A DNA stretch of 64,000 nucleotides from Hypomesus transpacificus (lineage: Eukaryota > Chordata > Actinopteri > Osmeriformes > Osmeridae): the NCBI RefSeq assembly GCF_021917145.1, contig NC_061066.1:3529891-3593890 (forward strand), read 5' to 3'. The first letter of the stretch is position 1. Every line of letters starts with the position of its first letter. The notes below the pieces were generated by a model. That model had not been told where the DNA came from. It worked only from the letters and a program-made list of their open reading frames with translations, and did no database searches. Of the stretch, positions 1 through 13,213 are shown piece after piece. The position numbers were made by a program, and so were the translations under genes.

Positions 1-3000
1 GCCGCGCAGACGTCCCGTGTGATTTAGTGTGTCATCGCAACCTGCTCAACGCCAGCCCGAGGGAGGGAAAGAGCTGTTAATAAATGGGTTCCATAACTGG
101 GCAGGAGTAGAAGGAAGGAGAAAGAGAAACATTTGTCATGCCCTACGGTAACATGTCCACCCCCACCCACACCCCCATCTGTAAATCAGTCTGACCCATT
201 TTCTGCCATCAATTTCAGCCTCCATCTTGGCTGGATGGGGGGGGGGGGGGCGTTCACGCCATTGTGGAGAGGCGGCGGTATTACACTAGTGTCATGCTAC
301 CCCTTGTCACAAATGGAACACGCTCTCACTTCGAGAGATGTAATTGGATGGTCGATACCTGCTAGAAACCCCAGTCTGTGTATGTGTGTGTGTGTTAGAG
401 GGACACTATCTGCTCTGCTGCACTTACCGCCGTGTTGTCGTGACCCTATTTCAAGAAGAACATCGCAGGCAAAAAGCATACGTGTTATGAACAGCACAAC
501 ACACGTGCGCATGGTTGTATTGTGTGGTTGAGCACCATTGTTGAAACCATGTGTTACAGCTAAGCTGAGTAATGGGGGGTGCACCTCATTACCTTCCATA
601 ACGACCTGCCGTCTTCCCAAAACTGCTCCGCCTCCCTGTGTTCAAGGCCTTACAAGTCAGTGTTTGGGAAAGCTGGAGCAGGAATCATGCCAAGCCTGAG
701 ATGTTGTGTCCCCGTTTGGGCAGTGGCTTGACGCTTTGTTGACATGAATTGAGAGTTTTGTGTTTTTAGTGTGTAGGGCCATTATTCATGGCATAGTGTG
801 AGTGATGTCACAATCACATGGATGAATACACTACCCTTGGAAATGTGGTGTGTCCCGTTGCATAAATCTGTAATACCCCACTCATTATACGGTATCATTG
901 ATAAAGGTTGTGGTGGCCAAAATGTGGGCAATCGTTGTGTAACAGGTTGTAAAAGTTATGGTGTACAAAATGTCCTGGCCACAACTGATTACCCCACTCT
1001 CTCACTGTCCCCAGAGATGGAGATGAATGGTTGCCACCAACAGGTCAGCATTCTGTCTTTGAAAATTGATATTTATATCAATGTCATCATCTCAGTTTCT
1101 TCAAAGCGTGTGACCTCAAGAACCCTTTGTAAACATGAGAATCTAACTCTTGAAGCATCAGTGAGACAACCTTTCACTCTTAATATAGGGTTTGGATAGG
1201 CCGGCCAACCTCTTGTACTTGCCTGTGTTTATGTTGAGTTTGACTCGGGAGTAAACTATGGAGGAACATTTGGAAAAACCGTTTCCGTAGAGACTAGAGA
1301 CTAAATTATTAAGGAGAGGAGATGGGTGGTGAGGAATGCAACAGAAACACTGGGGTTTAATCACCTGCTCAGCTGAGATTTAAGGCCCAGACATCACCCT
1401 ATGTGTGTGCGTGTGTGCGCTATTCCAAGCATCTGTGTGCCGTAACCACCGCCAAAGGCTGTATCATAGGTGTGTTACTTCCCCATATTTGTGAACTTAA
1501 CATGGCGTTCTCTGACATCAGTGTTCCGAGCCTTAGAGCACGTATGAAAAGTCTCTGCAGATGTTCCGCCGATGTTCCGTCAAACGATGCAATAAATACT
1601 GGGGTTATCTTTCAGTGGTGCTTGTGTTCACTGCTCTCCGTTCCACCGCGGTCCATGTTGGTGGAGAGCAGTCATCCTTTTTCACAGGATATGATAAAAG
1701 CCTGGATAATAAGCAGAGAGTGGGATTTTATTCTCTATCCCGGGACCAAACTGTTTACTAAGACAACACTCGTCTAATGCCACAGTGTTTTTTAACCTCC
1801 TTTTTTTTTCTTTTTTTTTTTCATCCCGCTGTTATCCCCCCACCTTGGACGCCCTTAAGGGTCTTTAAGGGTGGCCCTTGGCTCCAAAGTACAATCAACA
1901 GACCCGGAAAATTCCGCTACTTTTGAAACTGATACGCTGCGTCACCCAGAGTTATGGAAGAAAGGCGGTGTCCTGAGGACACACAGCATGGTGTTACCTG
2001 TTAACATTCCTTCCATGTGAAGCCAGGCTTAAAATATTGATGTTTGTACAATACTCTCCCACCTCAAATCGGTTTCGAACCCAGATATGCCTCTTGCCGA
2101 AGCATCCCTCATATGTGAAAGTAAGGCACGTAGCGTTCTTAGACCTTGTTATTAGCCTTTCTCGTATGTTCTCCACCTCACTGCTCAGGACTTGATTAGG
2201 AACAACTGGCCCCTACTTCCCCTTTTGTCCTGGATTCATATCCCAGGCTTATTTTAATCTAGTAAATATGTATTCAGATGGGCGATAACCCCCAAGTTAT
2301 TCCCGGCCTTCACGTTTCGTCTGTGAGATCCAGTTGCATAATCGGCACATACCCTCTCCTCTCTTTCTTTATCTCCTTCTTATTTTCTCTATTTTCTTTT
2401 CTCCCTCTTTCTCTTTTCCCCCTCTCTCTTTCTCTCCTTCCACCTTTTTCATCATCTGGTGCTTGTTCTACATTATTTACATCTATTGACTCTGTTTTCC
2501 AACATCCATTCCAACTGTTTTGTTTTCACTCCAGCCCTGAGGCCTCAGAAACGTTTCCATTAATAGATTACAGTGGCTTGGCCAGGGAGTCCCATCATCA
2601 TCCCTCCCTGGGCTGCCCGACATCTGTGGGCCCTGGCTGACACATTCATCTTCCACAAACCAGGGCTGAAGCCAAAAAGAGACCCATATATCAGTCTGCA
2701 TCGATGGGCAACAGAATGGTGACGAATGGGCCTCGTTCACCGTAACGTCCAATCCAAGATCCAATCTAATTCCCCCCCCAAAAAAGGGATCATTTCCTCT
2801 GGGAACTTGAACTCGAACCGTTCTGCGCACAAAGGGAAATGATCTGTTAAGGTTTATTGCGGGTGATGTTTATTTTGCTGTGTCGTGTTTCTAACAGTCT
2901 CGTATGTGAAGGCCCACATTTTGCTCGGTCTGTTTGGGACTGATGCAGACTGGCAACCCCCTGGTGGCCTGCCCGCCAGGTGACCTTTGAGCCGCGGTCT

Positions 3001-6000
3001 CCGGTGACGCGAGATGCCCCTGCCCCCAAGCTGAGCAACTGTCATCGATAGAAGATCAGAGGGCGCCATGCGCAGCCAGAAGCCGCCCTGTACTGTACTT
3101 CAGTCTCCATATGTCGGTCGACAACCAACCCAGCAGCTCAGTTTTTCATGACATTTACAGCAATTAGTGCTCATCTTCTTAGTTTAGCTTGCAAGCCTTG
3201 TGCAATAACTGTAACAAACTGGACACCGATATTCAACGTACAGATGACATGGAATCGTTCCAGCTCAAATGTGGAAATATTGGTTGCTGTACAGGTTGCT
3301 GTCAGAAATTTGAATCTTATCGAGCATTGCACATTCAGTCGGTGAACAAGTTAAGAAAGCTTTATTGCTTGCGGCTGCAAGGAGACAACACATTACACGC
3401 CATGTAGGCCGCAAGGTGACCCACTGCTTTTTGTCAACATGGATGGATATAGTTGGCAAATAGAGGATGGGACCTTCCACGTCACCTGGATGACCAGAAA
3501 TTCGGCCCCTGACAGTGTTTTGCATGTGATACACTGCGGCTGCAAACGTGCCTGTGAGACAGGCAGATGTTCCTGTTTTTCTGCGGGACTGTGTTACACA
3601 GACTTATGTCGTTGTGGTAACATTCAATTAATTCATTCATTTTTCAACAAATAAAAACAACACTGATCAAACTGTCAGTTCAAACCTCACTGTCAGTGTC
3701 AGGACAGTTATCTTCCAGTTCCTCAGTTTCTTTTGTGTTGACACAATTACAACAAAGACATAAGTCTGTGCAACACAGTAAACGATAACAGGGTTCACCT
3801 TACGGCCTAATGGTGCTACAAGTTTGTCCGCTAGCATGTTGTGCTAGCTACCTATTTAAAGAGAACTGCTCGACAGTCATTGGTTAAAACAAAGGCATGC
3901 AAATGTCCCATGGCTCTTCTTTCATTGGCTCCTTGCATAGATCTTGTGCGAGTGCTTGCGTGTGTGAGTGCGTGTGCGCTCTCTGACCCCTCTAAGCTTG
4001 ACCATATGATTAACTCTTTCATGGCCTCTAGTAAGATAGTGGTCAGGCCCAGGTCCCCTTGTTTACGAAAGCCTAGTGTTACCCAGAGTTCAGGTTTGGG
4101 GGGTAGGCCTCTCTTTGCACACAAAGCTAAACACTGTATCATTTTATACAGAATAAAAAAATTCAGACAGTCTCTTAACAGGGTTTTAAGAAAAGGGATG
4201 TCAGTATGGAAACAGTGGGAAATATCGCAAAAGTAATCCCGCTTGGTTTGGAAAGCTCAAAATATTGCTCGTCCTCGAGTCTTGTTGAGTGGCTCACTGG
4301 CAATGGTTGTGTGAAGGGAGGCTTTGTATATGGAAAGAACAGAACGCTGAATCTAATTCTTATTCAGACAGTATCTTGTTCGGGGGCTGGTTTGATGACT
4401 CAGATGTGCCAGGGAAGGAACAGTAATCTGCTCACGTCACCTCTGCAGGTGATCTGGAGTTAATTGGTACAGATGTCGGTGAGGGAGGTATCAAGGCAAA
4501 GGTCATCCATCTATTATGACGACCCCTTAGTCTCTTCAGACATTTATATTTCAGTCCTACGTCATTGGTGCCAACAGCATGACAAGATACAGGAATTCTA
4601 CTGTTACTGGGTACTGTAGGTATAAACACTATGGATATATATACAAATACTTGTAGGAGCATTTGGATCAGTTCAATGTGCACTTGTTTAATGGGAGGAC
4701 AAGTCTAATCTTGTTCACCTTGTTAAGGTGTTTTTTAAGTGGCTGTAATACTGACTGAAGACTGACCGAATACTTGAGCTTACAGACTGTAATAAGTCCT
4801 TAAGTGGTGATTCCGCTTGTCAGACAGGCTCATGCTTTATCTCCTGAAGCACAGCCTAAACACCCACATACGGACGGCCAAAGAGCATCTGTCATTGCTA
4901 AAACTACACTATTAGCCTAGTTACAGCCTATGGATGTTCTCTCGGAGAGGACAAAGTATAGTACTGGAAGGTTGGAAATGAGCTCTGAATTTTGCATCCT
5001 TGGTGATTTGTCGAACTCTGGCCTCCAAGTTGTCATGTTAGTAGATGAATGGGTACCCTTGGTCCATGTTTTACATCACAGTCCTGCTTTACCACCAAGT
5101 TCATACGAGGAGAGCAACTGTGGTTAGGAGAAGACATAACAAAGATGAACAACGACAGCGTCAACCTTGAAAACCATGATGACACACTGCAAAGGGCAAC
5201 GCAGGCTGGAGGTTCCTGTGAACTGTAAAGTACTGTTATTGTTAGTCCTGTAGGCTTAGTTTAGACCCAGTTAGACATTATGGATTAGATTGATTGTAGA
5301 CCTCATCACTGAGGAAAATCTGTTGTCGAATACTCAACAAGAATATCTTGACGAATGAGTCTGAAGGCTCTCTCTTGCTTCATTCAAAGCTGTATAGGCA
5401 GGTTTTAACACTGTTTCTGTTCGATGTCATATTCGTGTGAAACTTGGAAGTGCAGCTTTCCACTCTGCAGCCCTTGACAACCCTGGCTGGAGAGAGTCTG
5501 GTTGAAAATAGAGGCTTGACATTTCCCTTAATGGATTTTTACCATTTTCAAGTGGCATGCACTCAGCTGAGGAGGAGTGTGAAAAGCAGTCCTACATATT
5601 GGCGTCATCAATGCACAGTCTGATTCTGTTTGGTACCTGTTGCACTTCACACGCGGGGAACACAAAGAACCGTGTATGGTGTTCTCTTGTCTCGGTACTG
5701 AGCTCTAAAATGGCACCCTACCGAATGCAGCAAGAACATGTTATAAATAGGATATCCAGCCTATCTCACAGACAGACCAGGCTTGCCGCATTGGGAGACG
5801 GTCAACGATGTGCAAGTGTCTATTTAGTAGTAGCTCAAGTCAATGTCAATGTAGTGGTTTGATACATTTAGTAAAAATAAAAGGTTTTGTGAAGGTAGTT
5901 TGTAATGTGATATATAGGTCTTTTGAGTTATTCCTCAAATATGATGAATTTTCATATGTTGATGCATGGGTAAAAAGTGACATTGGAAAATAAAAACTAA

Positions 6001-9000
6001 AGGTGTAACTATAGTACCTGGTATTGTCTGGGTCAGACCTAACCTAACACATTCTAGGAGGTTTCAGGTGTATCACTCTATAGCCCTAACAGAAATCCAT
6101 CTGAAATACACACTGTTTATAATCCATCATTTCTCAGAATGTAAATCTTAAACAACGCTGGCGGTCTGACATAACTATGTATGGTTTTCCCTCCTGCCAA
6201 CATAGATATGAGATGCACTTTCCTGGCTCGTCAACAGCCAGAGTGATGGTGCACTGGACAATGTTAGAGATAGGAGTCCCTCTGAGGGGAAACCAAACGA
6301 CCATTTATGGGTCAGAACTCTCCGGCTGTTGCCGAGGGCTACGTTGCCCTTGCGCATTCATTGGACGATTGAAAGCAAGACTTGTTTGAACTTATTTCCT
6401 ATCAAAACAAAATGGAGCCATTTCTCTCCTTTGTTGTTATGGTTTCCTCGGTGTCAAAGATAGAACCGGGCGCTTGTCACATCTTGGCGCCTCAAGTTCT
6501 CCCGTGTCCAGACCGATCCAATCCATTTGAGATAGGTGCCTCACAGATGGATGTGGGTGCCTTGGCAAAGACGTGAGGTGTTTTGGGTTCATCCTTCCTC
6601 CACATTTCCTTTTTTGTTGCCAACTTATCTCCCTCTCTTTCTCTCCAATGAGAAACAATCACCACAGATGTATTCCAATGGGGGCGGCCCACGCGTAGTT
6701 CTGTCCTAACCGACAGGGACAGAACCCTTCAGGCTGTCTCCCAACAGAACAGGAGTATAAATAGAGCATGTCAATGGGAACGAAGGGACGTGGGAGTCGT
6801 TTTAAGTGATATAAAATGGCTGCGGAGCTCCAATCTGGGTCTGTCATTAGCTTGGTGGTGGAGGTGTACATCAGCGGGTGTGGCCCGTCAGAGCCCCCCT
6901 CAGATCTGGGGCGCCCGTGGAGATCAAAAGGAGACCGAGCTGTATCATTCATGTATCACCCACCGACTGTGATGGGGGGTCTCTCTCTCTCTTTTACTCT
7001 CACTCTTTTCTCACATCCCGTTTTTCTCCCGCGTTCGCTTCGTCCCCTCGTTTCATTTTCTTTGTCTTTCTTTGCTCTCCTTTGTTCTCTCTCTCTCCGT
7101 GTGTCTCTCCCTCCCGTCCTCCTCGTGTGTTTCCTTTCTCCGAGCTGGATCATCAGCCAACAGTTACGCTCCCTGCCCTCATCCAGGGCTTTGCTGTCTG
7201 TGTGGATTAAGATGAGCAATGTCGGCTGAGGGCAAAAGCCTTTTCTACCTTACCAGGCCATTTGTCTGGCTATCATTTTCACTTTGAGGGTGTGCTTCTA
7301 AGTGCAGGCCAAACCGCCTGAAATGGGCCAAACACTGCACCGACTGCCAGCCTGTCGCTGTTGTTTTCGAAGAATGGGTTGGTGAAATAGTTTAAATGCG
7401 GTTTGACCTCTTTCTCTTTTGGATGTTCCTATTAGATTGGGAGCACATTAGCAAACTCAGCCATACCACCGATGGTCATTAGCATCCACTCCAACCCCCT
7501 GTACAGCCGTCAAGCTTCAGAGATCCCAGCATGTTCGTGACTTTGTCCTATGACATTTAGACCTTCCCTGTGGCATTTTTTCATCCAGCTCAGTCTCTCT
7601 CTCTCTCGATAATGGATCTGTGTTGCATCTGGTATAGATTCACTCGAGATAAACAAATGCCTGATTAAATTACTAGTGATATGCCTGTGTGCTTTTTATT
7701 CTGCTAGCACGTGTCACCAAGTGTCATGTTTAGAGGGCGCATGTGATTTGAATATTATTGTTGTATAACTGTCATTAATTCAATTGAAAACAACATAAAT
7801 CAACAAACTTTTGGTACATTAGCACCAATATGTTTTTTCTGGAGGAAAAAAAACGGGCAAATAGGTGATGCTATTTGCTGTCCACATGTACACAATAGTC
7901 ATATGTGTTATGTAATATTCAACAATCTACACTTGCTGCAAAGAAACAAAACGCATTCCAATCGATTCTCCATAAATCCACTTCACAGGTAGGTATTATA
8001 GGAATCAGCCATACTGCAACTCCCCCATCTGTTCCGACTCGCACTGAGGGTTCATGTCTTGACCAGGAACGTGCTGGAAATTTGGCCAGAGATTTCAGTG
8101 TCCTGGCTGTTGGGAGGTGGGAGAGGGATAAGTCATTTAGACACGGTCTCGCAGGTTTGTGAGAGAAAAATATTCTTTGAAACTAAAACAATGTTGGCGT
8201 TCCAATTCAAAGTGGATCATGTGAGCTAAAGCGTTCCTGGTAAGCGTGTATTTACAGCTGGGAGAAAGGTGTTCTTGTGAGGTTATGCAAGAATTGGATT
8301 TATGACTTTAGAAATATGGAGCACCCTCATGGCTACAAACCGACTGTGTAATTTATAGATGTGTTCATTTGGTTGATTTATCGTCACGTTCCTTCCCAAA
8401 TGGTCTTGATCTATTTTTTTTGTATGTGTGTGTGCTTCCTGTTGCTGTGGAAAAAGACCTGAAGTCCTAAACCATTCTGAACAAAACTGGGACGCAGGAC
8501 ATCCTTGATACTTGTTGCTGTGTTTACTTGAACATCAAACTAAACCCTTCCCATCCATGGCAGCTTCTATTGTGCTGCTCAGTAGCAGAAACAATGACTA
8601 GCTTAGGAACCCTACACTTTACAAACATTTGGTCACAGATGGTGAGGATGACAACTATTTGCATGATCTGTATTTTTAAATCTAGGTTGTATCAGGGTGA
8701 TTATGCCAGTATAATGACACATTCTGTAATCTGTACTGTATTCAGTGCTTTGTGGCAATGCATTTATGTGATATCTTATTGGGCTCTGTTAAAAGAAAAT
8801 AAGACTATTCAAGGTAAATGGAGAGGGTATCAGATGCTATATAATGACCTTTGATAACAATCACCTTTCTTTCTTAGCCTTGTGTGCAATTTAGAATAAC
8901 TGCTGCTTCCCAACTATGGACTGTGTTATGCTGATAGCCACTTAATGCAGTTTAGAGTTAGTTTACTAGGATAAACAATCCAGTCCATGCGATCTTTGAA

Positions 9001-9240
9001 TGTGTCAATTACACCAGGTTATTTGAGACTGTATAGGATTATTTTCTCCATAACGTCAAAATGCAGAGATTGTTGTATTACAATTACCCAGAAAAAAATC
9101 TGTTGTTGTTTTGTAGTGGTGGTGATGGTGGTGGTGGTTTTCAATGAGACCTAAAGGTTACTACTTGAAAACTGAACTGACCGTCAAAGAGTTCGAGAAA
9201 GCTTTAGAGATTAGCGTAAACAAGTACTCCACTCTTCATG
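1..9240. other. Gene-poor flank upstream of rergl
   Basis: I see no convincing exon here on either strand. The open frames present are short, overlap one another on opposite strands and match no family I know. The stretch holds a poly-G run near 239-250, a T-rich patch at 1800-1822, pyrimidine-rich stretches near 2340-2450 and 6975-7135, and a decayed transposon coding remnant near 3.2-3.6 kb, listed separately. An isolated short exon could be missed by eye. Confidence 0.5.
3189..3640 (+). mobile_element. Decayed coding remnant of a transposon with a cysteine-rich domain
   Basis: Two short open frames (3189-3407 and 3439-3654) read as parts of one older protein. The second contains DSVLHVIHCGCKRACETGRC followed by more closely spaced cysteines (CSC, LCYTDLCRC). 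This C-x-C-x3-C repeat spacing resembles the CXC-like domain at the end of proteins carried by many repetitive elements in fish and marine invertebrates. The first part ends in a phrase like LQGDNTLHAM, which I associate with the same class of protein. A stop codon separates the parts, so the copy is dead. Assignment to a particular transposon superfamily is not possible from what is left. The family match is from memory and should be treated as moderate. Confidence 0.45.
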
Positions 9241-9261
9241 AAAATATATTCGTCTCCCGTC

Positions 9262-9269
9262 TATAAAAG
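9262..9269 (+). promoter_or_regulatory. rergl: Probable TATA box of rergl
   Basis: TATAAAAG lies about 320 bases upstream of the rergl start codon. A start of transcription roughly 25-30 bases downstream would give a 5' UTR of about 290 bases without needing an upstream exon. The match to the TATA consensus is good, but no transcript evidence is available. Confidence 0.55.
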
Positions 9270-9584
9270 CCCCCCTCTTGTCCGCATCCCGCACACTTCA
9301 ATAGTCTCCTCGTCACAGTGACTGCATGAGCCAGCTGCTCCCTCCCTCAGCTCACTACAGAAGCTGCTCGAGATAACCGACTGCACCCCTGCTGTGAAGT
9401 CAGTGGAGCGCCCGTGCTTCTAAACGAATGGAGGGATGCTTAGCCTAGAACGTTTTTCTTTTACCTAATACGCCGGTGCTGTTAAGATGTTGAGTCGGTT
9501 CCAATGGAGGATATCAAAAGAAAGTACTCATTTTAATTCTGGAAAGTAAAGTTCTAAAACAAATTTGCTGTAGACTACGCAATA

Positions 9585-12146
9585 ATGAACGACATAAAAC
9601 TCGCAGTCTTGGGAAGTGGAGGAGTCGGGAAATCAGGTAGGGTTTCTGAGGTGCTCAACCATTTGGATTTGGATTTGGTTAATAACGTTTCAACTAATGA
9701 GCGTATTGATTCCTACAGCTCTCATCGTTCGATTCCTGACAAGGCGATTTATTGGTGAATATGCATCCTCCTCAGGTAAAATGTTCATGGTTTTTTACCT
9801 TTAGGACAGCGCCTAGACTTTGTTTTTGTTGATTTAATGCTAGTCTAAATTGAAAAACTAAATTTTTTCACCTAAGTGATAAAGTTCCTCGTGTGAACAA
9901 TGTTAACAGACCATATATATTGAACCAGACTTCTACTTCTATTAATAAGCCTATAACAGTTGAAATGTTCGATTACCAACAGTAGGCAAAATGATTCCCA
10001 TAATGTGGATGTTACTTAGATAAGCTGAGTCAATTCAGTAAGTTAATTTAATTTGTCCATATATATTTTGTTGTTTGTCTTAAATGAAAGCCTTGGGAAT
10101 ATCCTCTATTGATTTTAAATATAAACACTGAATGCGATTTTAATAGTCATAATCATCTGGTGGACTTTCTAGGGAGGAATTCTGATACACATCCAAAAGT
10201 TTTGGCCCTGATAGTGGCTCAATAGGCCATTGTTTCTTGGAGTTTAATCTAGTTTCACCTGAGCCGCTGACCACTCTCGCTATGGCACAGCTTGGCACCT
10301 TGCCAGGTCAGAGTCTAAGCCAAAAATGCTGCAGTCAAAGAATGTTGGCAACTCATGATTGTACATTAAGAGCGATCAATTATACACTGTTGGGGCAACC
10401 ATTTTATTGCTGTATGTTGAAAAAAGAATCTTAAATCAATCTCTCTGTCTCTCTCTTTGGATCTCTCTCTGTATTTCTCTCTTTCTCCTCTTCCGCAGAG
10501 TGCATTTACAGGAAGCGTCTCTCTATTGACGGCAGACAACTCAATCTGGAGCTCTATGATCCTTGTTCCCAGGTGAGTCCAGATCAGGGAGAGGGAACAG
10601 CACAGACACTGCAACCTTCATGGCCACGCTAACATGTCGATGGTGATAACTGAGTTCACATCGACGCTTAATGCCCTCAACGCCCCCCGAAAACATACTG
10701 TGGCACCTTATCAGCGCCTATCATCTGCACCCATTCATCTCATCTGTAAAAACCTGAACACAATTAATGGGGACCGTATGAAGCAGGGAGCCAGGGTAAT
10801 CTGTCTCACTTACAGTGCCTAGACACAGATGCCTGGCTCTGGGCTCCCTGGACAGACCCAGAGCCCCTTACTGAGATTCAGCCAAGAAGTCCATAAATCA
10901 CAGAAGCCGGACCTCATTTGTCTGAATTAGTCCAGAACCAATTCTCCAAGTGAAGAAAGCTGGGCTAAGAATGCCAACACAGCAAAAGAAAAGTATATTA
11001 CTTTCAGATGACAGCAGTATGCTTTAGCAGCGAGGTAAAGGATGACAGTGATGATTCAACCTGGGCTTTTTTCTCTCTCCACGGTACAGCGTCACAGGGG
11101 GACTTTGTGGTGTAGTACGGCCGCTAACGGTGCTGAGGTGGCCATTCCGTGACCTTGACCCCCGTCTTTCTGCTGTCCCTATGTGTGTCCTCTGCAGGGC
11201 GGAGAGGGAAAGTCCAACCTCAACGACCAGATCCACTGGGCCGATGGTTTCGTGGTCGTCTATGACATCAGCGACCGTTCCTCTTTCATCACGGCCAAGG
11301 CCATAGTGCACCTGATCCGAGAGCTGCAACTGGGCGTGGCCAAAAGGTATGACCCCCCCCCCCCCCCCACCCAACTCAGTGCACACTTCACCTCCATATC
11401 AGTCTGTTTATTATCTTCCCCTCGTTGGTCACCTTCCCTGGGGCTGATGTTGGCTCCTGGCAGTGAAATAACGAAGCGGGCTACAGATTTGAACACTCAT
11501 TCATCTCAAGGACTGTAGCGTCAGTACAGCAACAACGTTCGACTGTATTGGCCCTGTCTTTGGCTGAAAGCCGCTTTTTGACAGGGATGGATGTGGTCTT
11601 CATTCAGAGTAGAGGTGGATAAACTAGCGCACAGCACGGCCTCCCCTCCTGCTAGCTGTTGCCACAAATGCAACGTTGACTCATCGACCGCGTCTCAGTC
11701 GACGCCTGGGGCCCGGCGTCTCGTCCGTCCTCTGTAAAGAGCCCCGCGGCAGCACTCGATATTTCGTTGTCTGTGTCGTTTTTCACCCAAAGGTATCGTG
11801 TTCCGTCGTCTGCTCATGCTGTCTCACTCTGTGACCCCCCCCCTTTCCCCTCCCCCACAGGGACACGGACTCTCTGGTGTTCCTGGTGGGGAACAAGCAG
11901 GACCTGTGCCACATGAGGGAGGTGCGCCGCGAGGAAGGCCAGCGTCTCGCCGCCGAGCACCGCTGCCAGTTCTACGAGCTGTCGGCCGCCGAACACTACC
12001 AGGAAGTGGTGCTCATGTTCTCCAAGATGGTCCACAACGCCAGCATGGGCAGCAAGGCCAAGGAGCGCCGGCGACGCCCCAGCGGCTCCAAGTCCATGGC
12101 CAAGCTCATCAACAATGTGTTTGGCAAGCGAAGAAAATCGGTGTGA
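9585..12146 (+). CDS. rergl: RERGL, RERG/Ras-like small GTPase-related protein
   Basis: Five coding exons, all with GT-AG borders and matching phases: 9585-9636, 9719-9775, 10499-10572, 11198-11346 and 11861-12146. They join to 205 residues. The product is a Ras-fold protein of the RERG/RASL branch. The P-loop GSGGVGKS is at residues 10-17, an NKQD motif (G4) is in exon 5, and ELSA resembles G5. The G3 region reads LYDPCSQ instead of the usual DTAGQ, and the switch I threonine is replaced (EYASSSE), so GTP hydrolysis is probably altered; the human RERGL protein has the same DPCSQ as I recall it. The C-terminus [19 protein letters not shown] is basic, lacks a CAAX box and matches RERGL rather than RERG, RASL11 or RASL12. 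The start codon sits 320 bases after a TATA box. The cellular role is poorly known; a polybasic tail could bind membrane lipids or nuclear import factors (inference). Confidence 0.93.
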
Positions 12147-12556
12147 GACCCCGCCCCTGCCCCCTGCCCTGGTATTTAAACCAAATGCACCTAACAGGCT
12201 ATCAGCGGGGCTGTTTTTGAAGACTCCACGCATGGACTCAAGACCAATAGACTGACCAAATATAGCCTGAGCGCTATTCCCTTGTCTGTTAATGCTAATG
12301 CTGTTGCTATGGTTGTAACGTAAAGTTACATTTTGTTTTGAGGTATACATGATAATACATTTGTGCACTGTGCTTTTCGGATGGGACTACTTTTAGCTCA
12401 CTGCCTTCCCGACTTACTCACGTTGAACGTACCTTTGGCTTGCAATCATCAGGGAATGGCATGTTTAGCACATGATATTTCAACCAATTGTACAGTGGTT
12501 GGGTGATTGTGTAAGAGTTATGTATTGTAAGCCTTAGTGGTATTTTGACCTTGCCA

Positions 12557-12562
12557 AATAAA
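12557..12562 (+). terminator. rergl: Polyadenylation signal of rergl
   Basis: AATAAA stands about 410 bases after the rergl stop codon and is followed by a GT/T-rich stretch (TGTGATGTAAG, later a T run), the usual layout of a vertebrate 3' end. Confidence 0.6.
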
Positions 12563-13064
12563 TGTGATGTAAGTCTTTAACTCCCGTATAATAGCTTTTT
12601 TTTATTTTACCCCACATATGCGAAACACAAGGGGTTTATCTTGATCTTTTATTTTATGGGTCATATGACCTTCAGCCTACTGTATGTCTACTGTGGCATG
12701 ATTGAAAGATGACTTCCAGCAGTAGAATAGCTCATGCAAAGAAATGTACAGGCTTGGTTTTGGATGTTAAAGTAGGTTAAGACAATAACTGATAAAACTG
12801 TAGGTTAAACCTCTTTGTGAGGAAGAACTGAGAAGAAGAGAGAGGGAAAGAGAGATTAGAAAGACGATGCTAAATCACCTGCCACATATTTCACCTCTCA
12901 CATTGTTCATACACTCCTTATCAATTATGTGATGTGACTGATACTGAAAACAAGTGTGCTATTACTGGATCCATTCCATGGTGGCTAGCACTGTCATTTG
13001 TATCAAATAATAACATTACAGCTTGGCTGAAAGGAAGGTTATTTTCATCCTGCCTCTGGGGAAA

Positions 13065-13213
13065 TGATTTTCACTGCAACTCTCCAGTGTTGTTAGAGGA
13101 TGATTTTCACTGCAACTCTCCAGTGTTGTTAGAGGATGATTTTCACTGCAACTCTCCAGTGTTGTTAGAGGATGATTTTCACTGCAACTCTCCAGTGTTG
13201 TTAGAGGATGATT
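13065..13213. repeat. Tandem repeat, 36-bp unit, four copies
   Basis: A unit beginning TGATTTTCACTGCAACTCTC is repeated four times without visible differences (13065-13100, 13101-13136, 13137-13172, 13173-13208), then breaks off after TGATT. Because 36 is a multiple of three, the repeat gives an apparent 12-residue protein repeat in one frame, which I take to be accidental. Near-identity of the units points to recent expansion. Confidence 0.95.

Noticed and set aside
11814-12368. 184-codon frame antisense to rergl exon 5
   Set aside because: Opposite a clearly coding exon, with no recognisable features.
13065-13213. Evenly spaced 36-bp direct repeats resembling a CRISPR array
   Set aside because: The units are directly tandem with no spacers, and the window is vertebrate nuclear DNA.
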